Source: Corylus avellana (lineage: Eukaryota > Streptophyta > Magnoliopsida > Fagales > Betulaceae). Taken from it: a stretch of 64,000 nucleotides of DNA. The stretch spans positions 29,246,838 to 29,310,837 of the forward strand of contig NC_081542.1 of NCBI RefSeq assembly GCF_901000735.1, written 5' to 3'. Of this stretch, positions 46,610 through 58,184 are shown one piece after another (position 1 is the stretch's first letter; each line of letters opens with the position of its first letter). A model generated the notes under the pieces. It made no database searches. It saw only the letters and a list, made by a program, of their open reading frames with translations, and was not told the origin of the DNA. Position numbers and translations under genes: made by a program.

Positions 46610-49600
46610 ATGAGTAACCATCCACTGGAACTTGGGGGGACTGCTTCAGGTATTCTTGTAATACTTTCAAGTGTGTTATTATGATCAGTGGGCTCTAAGT
46701 AATTGGATAGTCTTATAACATCTATTTCGTAATCGAGTGCATCCTCAAACATAACATCTATTTTGTAATCGAGTGCATGTCGGTTTTCTTTTTCTTTGTG
46801 CCACTCAATGGAGTTTAAATTATTATTTATTTTGACTTGTTGAATATAGATATGCTGGAGTAGGGGCACTTTCATATTCCCTTACTAAGGTGTTGGGATG
46901 TGTAAATTGCATTTTTTTTTCTTCTGTATATTTGTGTCCGTCATACAATTACAGAGTGGAAGCTCACACAATTGCAGTCTGATATGAATTGAAGAAGCTC
47001 CTGAGGAACCAAGTTTTAGTTACCAACCCATAACAAGAAAAGAAAAGAAAAGAAAAGGTGCAAGAGTGAGGAGCACCTGAGAAAGAGTTTAGAGTACAGT
47101 GCCTCTTCGTCCTTGGCTGATTAGAGAACTATTGTATGCATAGGGTGGGTTTTTATGAGTGTAGTTGAGAATTCTTGCATGCTGTTGAATTATGCTTATA
47201 GTGTTGTAGCATCTGGTATGAAGGTGAAAGGAGAAATGTGTGCTTTGTAGTCTTGTGCAGGAAGGAGACTAGGAGTGAATGATATTTTCAGTTTTGTCCT
47301 TTTCTCCACCTCTAGTCCACTGTTTTGGTGGAAATTCTGATTTGTTACAAAGCAACTTATAGTTTATCTCCTGTTCTTATGTTGAAACTTAAAAATCTGA
47401 AAAATTGTAAGATTTTTTATTTTATTAGTCTATTCTTGTGTTTAATTGTAGCTAATTAACTGTGTGGAGTAAGTATGAAGGCTAGATGCTCCATTTTGTT
47501 GCTCGTGAAGCTTAGATATTGACAGTTATGGTTGGTTTGATGAAAGATATTTTGCAATTTGTTCTTTCAAGGCTTTGTACAAGACTGTGCCTCCTTTTTA
47601 TATTTTTGGTATGATGTGGAAATGATATCTTTTTGTTAACCTTGTTATTGAATGATGTGCACTTTTTGTACAGGTAAAAGAAGACTAAAAGAGCTATTGC
47701 TTCAAAGTGACAATCGTGTTTGTGCTGATTGTGGTGCCCCAGATCCTAAATGGGCGTAAGTTTCACCACCTGGACACCTTTAGTTTGTTAATTATGTTAT
47801 GTTGAGTGTGTGTGTGTTGTGACGTTGAGTGTGTGTGTGTATTGTGACAATTGATATTTGGAGAATTAGAATCAGAAGGTGAAGAATTTCTGTGTGAGTT
47901 GTTAATTGACATCCTGTGGATGGAGTTGGGGAAATGGCTTCATGTCAAAGAACAAATTAAAATCATGTTATTTGCATCACCTTGTTCCTTTACGATGTCG
48001 AGGAATTTGTTGATAATTTCTTTTTGATAAGTACTAATTTTTGTTGATAAATGCATTTCAGGTCTGCAAATATTGGAGTTTTTATATGCTTGAAATGTTG
48101 TGGTGTACATAGGAGCCTCGGTACCCATATATCTAAGGTAACTGCTCCCAGATTACCTTTTACCTATATTGTTGTACAAAAATTATAAAACGTAAATGGC
48201 AACTAGCTGTTGATGGCCACATGCGCGATGATATATTCTGGACATATGAATTCGTTGCGCATTGGACAAGGACGGAAATTGATTTCTCGCTTTTTTTAGT
48301 ATGTATTTTTTCTAGTCAATGTACTTGTTTTTGTTGCATTAAGACAATAGGAACTAATTGGAGCCTAAAGAATTCTTGATGTCGCAGCCATTTCCTGGAT
48401 AGAGAGAAGCTTTAGGTTCCATGACATCTAAGAAGGCCTTTTGGTTTCAAAAGACATTTTCGTGGTAGATTGTAAGGTGTTAGTATTGTAATTGTAGAAA
48501 TTCAGCTTTTATTTAAATTTGTGAGTTAACGGTATTTTAGTAATTTCTGTTATTGTTAGGCATGGGCCGTAGTACGGACTGTGGGTCTTTCTTTTAAAAA
48601 AATAAAATTAAGTCCATCATTTATTGGTTTTTTTTCTTTTGGTGTTTCCCTTGGATTATTTTACTCGTAAAATTACAAGTTGGTTTTTCAGTCCTAGCCC
48701 TACTAAGAAATGTCAAGAGTCGAGAGTCTATATATATGTTTACTACTGTACTGAGACAATTTCAGATTTAATAACGAGACTTTGGTTTATTAAAATCCAT
48801 GCTTGCCCTAATTTGAGTCTTTTGGTTCATGTTACTATTTATTCAGCTCTGAACACCCTCCAAAGTCTTTAGCCACCGTATAGCATATCAAACCAGCCTT
48901 AAAGTCTCAAACGCAGCTGCTTTAAATTTTCCTGCAACCTATTTCTTTTAAGAAGTTCCTTCTTACCTTTATTTCCTATATTTCTAAACACTTATTGTAG
49001 AAACTCTCAAGCCTTTCTCTCGCCCTAAAAAACCCTAAAATCACAACCCTTATTATTATAAACCACCACAAATGCATATGTAGATAGATTTTCTAAATCT
49101 TTCTGATGTCAATTTAGTCATAATGTGCCATATCTATAATAAGGCTTGAGTTGATTTGACTACTTTCTGATTGACATGCTGAATTTGTTCCATTTGTGAA
49201 AATGGAAAATATAGCTTATTGAATAAACAAACTCACCTTCTTTGCTGCAGCCTAAAAGATCATTGAGTTGCCCAGAGTAGCTTTTTGTCTGTGTTTGCTT
49301 GCATTTCTTACAAGTCTTACTCTCATATTTAAAAACTGGACTGTACTGGGCATTTGGACTGCTTGGGCTGTCTACCAGTCCTCTTTCCAGCCCAGGTTTA
49401 CTCCCTGAATTGTTTTGGGAAATGCCTCCTACATGGTGGAATCTGCTTGCTTCTAATTGCTTAATCTTCATTTGATCCTATATCTATGCACCTTGTCAAT
49501 TCTCATTGCCAAGTTTAGTCTCTTGTTCAACGATAAATGTCATGATTTATTTAGGTGCTTGAGCTTTTTCATATTCTCTTCCAACACATACACATTCACA

Positions 49601-52600
49601 CGCTAACTTTATATATTTCTCTGAACAATATTAATCTAGTTTTTTTAGGTTTTGTCTGTGACGCTGGATGAGTGGTCTGATGATGAAATTGATGCAATGG
49701 TTGAAGTTGGAGGAAATACTTCTGCTAATTCAATTTATGAGGCTTTCATCCCAGAAGGATATGCAAAGCCTGGACCAGATGCCTCTCATGACCAGCGTGC
49801 GAAATTTATTCGGTTAGACATAACTTATAATTCTTTAATCCATTCATCTGTGTGACTCTTTTCTGACATCTCTATATGTTTGGTCACCCTGTACTTGATT
49901 CAGACTATGTATGTACTTTCTGGGTGGACCACGTAATTGATTTTGATATGAAAGTGCTCCAACTACTATAAGCATCCTACTTGCTGTCCAACCTACGATT
50001 GAACTACTTTGCCCTATGTGTACTTGTGCTCTTTTACTGTAAAACTTTTATGCTCATTTGACAGTTGACTGACCACCATGGCAGGCTGGAGAGTGGTACT
50101 AAGGGTAGATTCAATTGTTGGGTATATCTCATGCTCTTAGGGTGTTACTTACTTGCTACCCTTTCTTTTAGGGCTAAGTATGAGCTTCAAGAATTTTTGA
50201 AGCCCAGCCTGCGGATTGTGTCACTTCCTACAGGAAAAAGTTCTCTCCAGTCAACTGTTTCCAGAAAGATTCTGGGGGGTTTTGGATCAAATTCTTCTCA
50301 AAATTCGGTAAATTTTGTTTACCTTTTCTCCTTCCTGCAGATTCTTTGCTTCAATGATAAAAGTAATAGTTCATAGCATTAGGAAGAGAGGGATATAATC
50401 AGATAAACTTGTTCAGTGAGCATAATACCATGCACACTCGGTATATAGATTAGACTTCTTTGATAGATACATTGTTGTTTTTCACAGATAAAAAATTTCT
50501 CCCGGGCATATATTTGATATGATAAATTTTACATTATGTTACCAGGTAACTGCAATTTATCTGATGCTAAAAGTTATGACAGGAAGGCATGGTAGAATTT
50601 ATTGGATTATTGAAGGTCAAAGTGATAAAAGGCACAAATTTAGCCATCCGAGATATGATGTCAAGTGATCCTTATGTTATCATAACTCTTGGGCAGCAGG
50701 TTAGTCACTGTTTCTTTTTCACTTTCATCTTTGGGGATACTGTATATTCTACTTTGGTTTTGCTTTTTGTTTTTGAGCACATATACTATATATGTGTGTG
50801 TGGAAAAATATACACGTACGTATCTATGGGTATATGTATTTGTTCATGATTGCTAGAGAGGTAATTGGGGACATGTAGTCAATCCCATTTAGTTGGGATT
50901 AATGCTTAACTGAACTGAGTTGAGTTGAGTTAAGTTGTATTTGTTGTCATTGTGAACTATTTTTCTAATATTGAAAGTCATTCAATTGGGTGGATGGCGG
51001 GTCAGATTCCTGCTAGAATGGCCAAATACATATCTTCATTTTGATGTACCCATTATCATTAAATAACTTAAGGAAATTTTATATAGTTCATAGGATCGTA
51101 TTCTTTTCTGATGATAACGATTGGTCTTGATGCTATTAGACTGTTCAGACGACTGTTGTAAGGAGCAACTTGAACCCGGTCTGGAATCAGGACCTCATGC
51201 TGTCTGTTCCTCAGCGTTTTGGACCCTTGAAGTTGGTAAGCTGCCTATTGTTCTTTCTCCTTGATGACGTCAAGTAACTTTTCTTAATATTCTATTACAG
51301 ATTTAGTTTCCATAATAAGTGAGCTCTTCCCATACTTTATTGATGATTGCAATTGGCATGCTGGATGCTGCCCTTTTTGTACTTGTAAACCTGGAATTGT
51401 TCTATATCACTAAGTACACATATGTGGAGCAGTTGCCACTGCTTGCAGTGGGTGTCCAGCCCCAAAGTGAGCCCATTCGCTCTCCAAATTCTCCATGCCG
51501 CCCCCCCCCCCACTCTCTACTTTTTTTTTTTGCCCTTTTTAGATTCTGCAATCTATCAGAACCCCACCCATCCCTTGACTACCTGAGCTAGGCGCAGGGG
51601 ACCAATTGTCTCTCTCATATGACATTGTTACTGTCACAAATTGGGTTTGAACATAATTTTGTCAAGTTTATAATAGGCTGAGAAGGGAAAGAATTCAGGC
51701 AATGGTCTATTCATGGTGCGTCACATAATTGTTATTCAAGTTTGGGGTATTTGAAACTATAGTAAGTTTGGCATATTGATTTTCTATTGCAATAACTTCT
51801 GTTCTTTGTGTTAAACGATAAAAAAGCATAATCTTTTAGTTTGTCCAACTAAATTATAACTCAGCGTGAAAATTAAGTCATTGATCCCTGTACACCTTTC
51901 TAAATTAGGTGTTTTTACATATGAAAACTTCAATTTTCCTCTTGAAGTGTTTTTCTTTCTCATACTATTTATCAAAAAAAAAAGGTGTTTTTCTTTCTCA
52001 TACTATAGCCAATAATGATACTAATAATTACGAATACAAATTTCTTTCCCTTTTGCCAATACTTAGAGCAACTCCAGCAAATTACGTAAAAGAGCAATAT
52101 TAGCTACATTTAGCTATTATTGTTCTCTTTTCAGCTCCAATAGATTAGCTCCAAAAGAGCTAATCTAACATTTTTGTTACGGTAATGGCAATATCTTGCT
52201 ATTCACTGTAGCACTATGTTCATGTTTTTTAATATTTTCTCTCTCTCTTCTCTCTCCCTCTTCCTCTCCAAGGCATTCTTGGTTTTCTGGACAAATCCAC
52301 CCAATAACTCCTCCTCTCATATTTCCTTCTAGTATCAAATCATTCTTCCTCACCTACACCCCATGAGACTGACCCAAGACCAAGCTTTTGATTTTCTCAT
52401 GTTTGTTGCATTAGCTTTGGATTCCATATGGTTTGCGAGTAAGAGAGTTGTCCATTGCAGAGAAAGCACCCAAGCCATGCCTAGCATGAGCACCAAAACA
52501 AACAAAAGATCTAAATTTCAGCTCCTAGCTTCAAATTAACCACACCTAAAATCATCCGAAATCCAAACAAAAAATTTCCCAACATGAGCACTAAAACCCA

Positions 52601-52807
52601 CCGTCGTCGCAGATGGGGTTTAAATTCATCATAGGCCGACCGTATCAAATCCTTTTTTCTTCTAGTATCAAATCCTTCTTCTGTGGTAGCGTTGATTAAG
52701 CTCCAAAATTTAAAGTCTTCTTGTGTTGTGGTGGTGTGGAGGGAGAGAGAGGAGAGGGTAGAGATAATTGCAGAGGTTGGCTATGGTGGGGGGTTTGGGT
52801 TGAGTCA

Positions 52808-52855
<48 letters not shown>

Positions 52856-54006
52856 TGAAAAAAAAATAAAAAAGATTAAATAATAATATTTAAAGAAAAG
52901 TAAAGAATGGAATAAAGAAACTGTTGGAGTTTGTATAGAAAAATGAGTAGGTAAAATAGAGAGTAGTGCTTTTTCATTGGGTAAAATACCTAATGCTGTT
53001 GGAGATACTCTTAGGAGTACATTGAATAATGTTTCTTTAGTGTTTGTATGTATGTATGATGTTTTGGCATTAGTTGTTTCACTTGGATGTATTCCAATTG
53101 CAAACATGTTGTCTGCAGTCAATATGAAACCAATCAATTTACCACTTAATCCCTGTAGTCATGTGCCAACCCTAGTTCCTTTTCAGAGTTCTGGATGCTG
53201 TGGTTACAAGGATATGGTGGGAAAACTTTTCCTCTCTTGTCTAGTTAAGAGACAAAAGCTCACACATGTTTTGCTTGCAATGCTACTGAATGTCCTAACA
53301 TGGTGTAATTATATTTTGTTGTAGTTTGTATATGTAATATTATATGCCATCTTTTATGCATAAAATTATTTATATGTAAAAATAGAAGCAGTGGTGCATC
53401 AAATTTAATGTTGGTGCAGATAATATGGCATTTAATTTGGGGTTTCTTTAGAAGTATGAGGGCTAGCTTTGTTATCTATACTATCTGTTTGTCTCAAACA
53501 ATTGGCTTCTCACCTAAACAGTTGGTCTCTTTCTTCTCTCTCTTCTAACTTTTCTCTGCTCTTTTTTCTCTCCATTTTTCTGCCCATCTTATTTATAAAT
53601 AGACGTTAGAAAGGAAAAGCCAGCTACCATGCACACTAGCACCTTGTTGAGGACTACTTTTTGTATAAGCAAATAATTTAATAATGGGAACATATCTGAC
53701 TTCTCATATTTTGGCATGTTGCAGCGCGTGTTTGATCACGACACGTTTTCATCCGATGATATTATGGGAGAAGCAGAGGTCGATCTCCAGCCCTTAATAA
53801 CATCAGCAATGGCATTTGGAGATGCAGGGATGTTTGGGGACATGCAGATTGGAAAATGGCTGAAATCGCATGACAATGCCCTGATAGATGACAGCACTGT
53901 TAACATTGTTGATGGCAAGGTGAAACAGGAGGTGGCCCTCAAGCTCCAGAATGTGGAATCTGGGGAACTATATCTAGAACTAGAATGGATGCCTCTTGAC
54001 CAATAG
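46610..54006 (+). CDS. AGD12: ARF GTPase-activating protein with C2 domain (AGD12/ZAC-like)
   Basis: Stimulates GTP hydrolysis on ARF GTPases in vesicle traffic; the C2 domain binds acidic phospholipids. Coding exons are 46610-46649, 47674-47755, 48062-48137, 49649-49812, 50172-50307, 50583-50699, 51140-51235 and 53725-54006. All borders are GT-AG with matching phases, giving 330 residues, close to the family length. The ArfGAP zinc finger is C30-x2-C33-x16-C50-x2-C53 with the catalytic arginine at R58 (GVHRSLG). The C2 domain spans about 167-275 with calcium-type aspartates D190, D196, D241 and D243 ([18 protein letters not shown]). The tail ends [13 protein letters not shown]. Start chosen as the first in-frame ATG. 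The 2.5-kb seventh intron holds a MITE. Intact, no lesions seen. Confidence 0.95.
52063..53013. mobile_element. MITE-like element in AGD12 intron 7
   Basis: Left end TTAGAGCAACTCCAGC and right end GCTGTTGGAGATACTCTTA are inverted partners. The ~950-bp interior has no clear coding sequence and contains a long (GA)n tract. The 'GAGCAACTCCAGC' end is a motif I associate with widespread plant MITEs; that is recall, not a search. Confidence 0.6.
52812..52851 (+). repeat. (GA)n microsatellite
   Basis: About 20 GA units inside the intron-7 MITE. Confidence 0.9.
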
Positions 54007-54184
54007 GTACATATATATTTTTTTTCTTGCCTTTGCTTCTAATAAAAATGCTGTAGTATTGATCGAGTTACTCCTATGGAATGATTGAGTGCACTTGTCT
54101 TCTTTCACTTCTATTTGTTGATTTAAATTTAATTCTTTTTTGCCTGTCAATATCAAAATTTAGTGGGAGTGACAAAGATCAATA

Positions 54185-54935
54185 CATGCAACTTTGTATA
54201 TTGGTTTATCCAACTTGTACTTTGGTGTGGTGGTGACTGGTGACACAAAAAAATTGTGCTATATCAACTGCTTTTTAAACTTAATGTTCATTCAACAAAA
54301 AGAGTAATGTTGTTTAGTAGAATGTTATACTCACCATTACGTCATCACTGTTGTATGGCAGTTTACCAAATAGCACTTCTCTGCCAAAAAATATGCAACT
54401 TTGTATATTGGTTTATTCCAACTTGTAAACATCTGGTGTGGTGGTAACTGGTGACACGAAAAAATTATGAATATATTAACTGCTTTTTGAACTTAATGTT
54501 CATTCAACAAGTTACAAAAAAAAAAAATGTTCATTCAACAATAGAATGTTATACGACTGCACTGTCACGTCATGACAGTCTCCTAAATAGCATTTCTTTG
54601 CCAAAAACTATGCAACTTTGTATATTGGTTTATTCCAACTTGTAACCTGTGGTGGTGACACGAAAAAATTGTGAATATATATCAACTACCTTTTGAACTT
54701 AATGTTCATTCAACAAATAGAGTAATGTTATTTAGTAGAATATCATATGACTGGGATGATGTGACAGTGATTTCACTGTCACGTCATTCCAGCCGTATGG
54801 CAGTTGTTTAACATTCTACTAACCAACATTACTTTGTTTGTTGAATGAACATTTTTTTTTTAACTTGTTGAATGAACATTAAGTTCAAAAAGCAGTTGAT
54901 ATATTCACAAAGTTGCATAGTTTTTGATAAAGAAA
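54185..54935. repeat. Tandem plus inverted repeat cluster 3' of AGD12
   Basis: Three direct units of roughly 200 bp start with ATGCAACTTTGTATATTGG (about 54187, 54393, 54609) and contain AACTTAATGTTCATTCAACAA. A fourth, inverted copy follows at about 54773-54930. Its junction with unit 3 is a hairpin with 20-base arms around TT (54751-54792, CTGG...GTGACAGTGA / TCACTGTCAC...CCAG). Confidence 0.75.
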
Positions 54936-55526
54936 TGCTATTTAGTAGACTGTTATATGACTGAGAATCTTTTTACTGTCACGTCATCAGAATCGTATAT
55001 CACTCTACCAAATACCATTTATCTGCCCTAAAATGAAGCAGTGTATCTGTGAACTTAGTTGTTTTAATTGATTGATTGGTTATATTGCCTCATTTATAGC
55101 ATTATCTAAAATCACAATAATATCTTAATGATAGGTACAGCTACATCCATAAACCATGTGTTTTCTGTTTATGCTATAAATGCTCCAGCATGCATAGTTG
55201 CCAGCTGTTTTTGCTCCTACAATTTGCTTTCTGGATTGTGAGAATGACCTTCGAGTGAATACAAATATACCATAACTTGTGTTGTTATCAGATGTGACAC
55301 AACATTTTTGGATAAGTACGAAGCCAAAGATGAGTATTTAGTTCTTCAGAGGATATCAACAAAAGAGCAGTTGGGGGAACTCAGATTTGCATAGTGAAAT
55401 ACAGGTACAAAAATTAAATGCCATTAGCTTTTATTTGACATACAATGAGGTTGGCGTCGCATACCCGATATTAATTCGACGTGAAATTAGCGAGTTAGTG
55501 TGAAGGGTGTGATCTGTTTAATTAAA
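54936..55526. other. Intergenic, no gene seen
   Basis: Some remnants of the preceding repeat (ACTGTCACGTCAT near 54976). No coding sequence recognised. Confidence 0.4.
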
Positions 55527-55990
55527 GGGTTAAATACTTTGTTGGTACTTGGGTTTGCATATTTTTATTTTTTCTTACATGTGGTTCAAATCTTATTATA
55601 AATGGTACGTGACTTACGGGAAAAGACAAACTTAATACCTCCGTTAGCCTAAACTAACGGAATGCCATGTGTTGTCACATAAAAATGCCACGTATCCTAA
55701 TACATATTAAAAAATAAAAAAATAATTAATTAAAAAACTAAAAACCTTTAAAAAAATAAAAATAAAAATTATGGGGTCTCCTTTTTGGCCGGCCACCCCA
55801 TAAATTTTTATTTATTTATTAGGTTTTAGTTTTTTAATTATTAATTATTTTTAATTTTTAGGACATGTGGCATTTCTATGTGATGACACGTGTGACTAAA
55901 TCTAACTAAGTTGATATTTTCTTGTAAGTTAGGTACCATTTATAATAGGATTTAAACCTCAGGTAAGAAAAATAAAAATGTGCAAACCCA
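55527..55990. mobile_element. Fold-back MITE with MULE-like ends
   Basis: Long inverted repeat from about 55551 to 55990, centred on GGCCGGCC at 55787-55794. The left arm reads GGGTTTGCATATTTTTATTTT, with the complement at the right end. Its outer sequence (GGGTTAAATACTTT..., ...GGGAAAAGACAAA, AATACCTCCGTTAG) follows the same pattern as the TIR of the 9.0-14.8 kb MULE. Confidence 0.75.
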
Positions 55991-57589
55991 TAATTAAATT
56001 GGTCAGTTGACATATATAGTTTAATTAAATGAACCCGACAAGTGACATAAGGGATAATAGTTTTTGACACAACCTTCTAACGTAATACAAACATAACATG
56101 CATGTTATGTTTAATTAAATGAGGTAAGTTATGATTGTTTTATATAGTCTTATATTCATGTTTGAATACGACTCAAATTCGGCACGTAAACAGGAATTGA
56201 CACCCTACCTACAACCCCACCATTGCACTCGTTTGTTTCAAAAACTCCATTGAGGATGATAAAGACAATGCAAACTTTCGTCTTTATTTGCCCAAACCTG
56301 TCTATTTGCTTTGCTGCAAACCTAATTTCTCATAATAATCTATAGAAATTTGTACAAAACTTACTTAAATTACACTTTAGAGTAATCGTAGAAGTAAGAC
56401 TAAAGTTCTCCCAAATATGATGTGATTTTTAAAATCATTAATAGATTGAAACTCAATAATGATCTTTTCAAATTCAAAGATTATTTTAAAAATCATAACA
56501 AATTAGGAAAGATTCTTTTATTATCATTAATCCACACTTAAAGCTTTCTCATGAAATTAAAAAAATAATTTTTTTTTTTAAAAAAATTAAGAAAAAGAAA
56601 CAACCATTAGCCAATTATTGGAAACAAATCTTTAAAGTGATGTGAAACGCAGTATCCAAATGAAACGGTTGAGCTGGACCAAACCATAGCAACCGACAAG
56701 GTCTACTATTGTAGGCGGTAGTTAAGGGTCTCACCAAACTCACGAAAAGTCAAGGTCGGTCATCATTTCCGCTTATTATTTACAAAAAGCATATTCTTAT
56801 TATTTTTACTTTTTTACTTTTTCACTATTTGCCGAAAGATTCTTAACCCCCTACTATTACTATAACCACAATTTTCAAACTCCACGTGTCCCCTAAGATT
56901 ATATTCTCTCTTTCCAATCAATAATATACTACTTTAATCCTAAATAACGACCACTCATATATGAATATTATATTATATTTAATTATTCAATTAACATCTC
57001 ACCACAATTCTTCTCCCATAAGTAAAGTTCAATAAATGGACAGGAGAGGAGCCAAGGCTTGATGTTATAAGGAAAAAAGTGTTAAAAAAAAAAGAAAGGT
57101 AAAATTACACTTTTATCCTTATAAATTATAATAACAAGCATCAGCTTCTCTCCGGTCCATTTTCAAATTTAAGACATTTGCTTATATTTTAAAAGCCTAA
57201 ACTAATAAAAAAAAATTAATTAATTATACTATTTTAACAGTATTTTCTACATGAGAATATGATATATAATATTCTTCCATATGAAGAAATGATTGGTAAT
57301 TATAAGAAAGAGCAAGAAGTACACAAGACAGACAGAATTAAGCTCAAGTTTACATCAATGGAGACCTCCATTAATAACCTTTTCTCGATCTTGCATTTTA
57401 CTATTAAATCTCTATCTCTCCACTAATCCAACAAATTATTACCAAAAAAAAAAAAGAAAAAAAAAGTCCACTCATCTTATAAATATATAAATTAAAAAGG
57501 TGGGGAAGTTTTTTTCTGCGTTATACGTCATTCACTTTACATAAAGTGGAAGAAAGACGTATAAAAAACGTAAGAAGAAAAAGCAAGAA
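55991..57589. other. Intergenic DNA
   Basis: A dispersed repeat at about 56055-56205 ('TTTTTGACACAACC ... GGAATTGACACCC') is related to 21024-21475. An imperfect inverted patch lies at about 56395-56520. No gene seen. The 3' UTR of the 57590-58117 gene should lie just left of 57590. Confidence 0.45.
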
Positions 57590-58117
57590 TTATTCACGAA
57601 CCACTATCTGTAACTTGTTGTCGTTGTCATGGTATGGTGGCGGCGGCGGCGGCAGCGGCAGTGCTGGTGGGGTGGTGGTGGTGGTGGGTGATCTTTGTCG
57701 TCGGAACTTGAAGATGTAAATCAAAGCGGAGGCCACTAACAAAGCGACACCTGTCACGCCGCACGCCACGCTGGCCACCAGCAGCACGGCCCGCACGCGA
57801 TCTTTGTGCCCGTTGTCATGCCGGCCGACGGTGGACCACCACGACGTGTCGTCTGGGTCGTCGGTGGAGTTGGAATCCATGGCCTTCGGCATTGCCACGT
57901 TGGAAGAGGTCGACGTGGGCGACGACGATCCCCCAAAAAACGACTTCATCTCCGGCGGCGACGACGACGACGACGACGACTTCTCTCCCGCGGGCGACGA
58001 ATTCTGGTACCCCAGACCGTGATCCGACGGCCGGAGTTCGTGGGACTCCGATTTTCCGTTCATGGCGATCGAGATCAAGATCACCGTAGCCATTGCTCTA
58101 AGACTCAGAGACGTCAT
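57590..58117 (-). CDS. Small single-pass membrane protein, Ser-rich outside, Pro-rich tail
   Basis: 175 residues, intronless. ATG at 58117 is chosen; the upstream GTG at 58123 is not a normal plant start. Residues 1 to about 20 (MTSLSLRAMATVILISIAMN) look like a signal peptide. Residues 39-75 are Ser/Pro-rich, with a run of Ser at 47-53. A transmembrane segment lies at about 110-137 (VLLVASVACGVTGVALLVAS core), followed by basic KFRRQR. The tail has a Thr run, then PALPLPPPPPP at 151-161. This predicts a type I plasma-membrane or cell-wall-linked protein with a short cytoplasmic tail. I know similar plant proteins annotated only as 'transmembrane protein', and no function can be assigned. GC-rich coding, unlike the flanks. 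A good TATA box lies upstream. Confidence 0.85.
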   Translation of the reverse strand: MTSLSLRAMATVILISIAMNGKSESHELRPSDHGLGYQNSSPAGEKSSSSSSSPPEMKSFFGGSSSPTSTSSNVAMPKAMDSNSTDDPDDTSWWSTVGRHDNGHKDRVRAVLLVASVACGVTGVALLVASALIYIFKFRRQRSPTTTTTPPALPLPPPPPPYHDNDNKLQIVVRE

Positions 58118-58175
58118 TTTCACTCCCTCCCTCTCCCACTCTGTTTCTCTGTGCCTCTCTTGACTAAGCGTTGCC

Positions 58176-58184
58176 TTATATAAA
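58176..58184 (-). promoter_or_regulatory. TATA box of the membrane-protein gene
   Basis: Minus-strand TTTATATAA about 60 bases before the ATG at 58117, so the leader is only about 30 bases. It is followed by a CT-rich stretch (seen as GA-rich on the minus strand). Confidence 0.6.

Noticed and set aside
58121..58123. GTG as the start of the membrane-protein gene
   Set aside because: GTG is not a usual start in plant nuclear genes; the ATG at 58117 lies two codons downstream and precedes the signal peptide directly.
57804..58183. Plus-strand Arg-rich and Asp-rich frames of up to 125 codons
   Set aside because: They are antisense shadows of the GC-rich membrane-protein gene; the Ser run reads as Asp or Arg runs in other frames.
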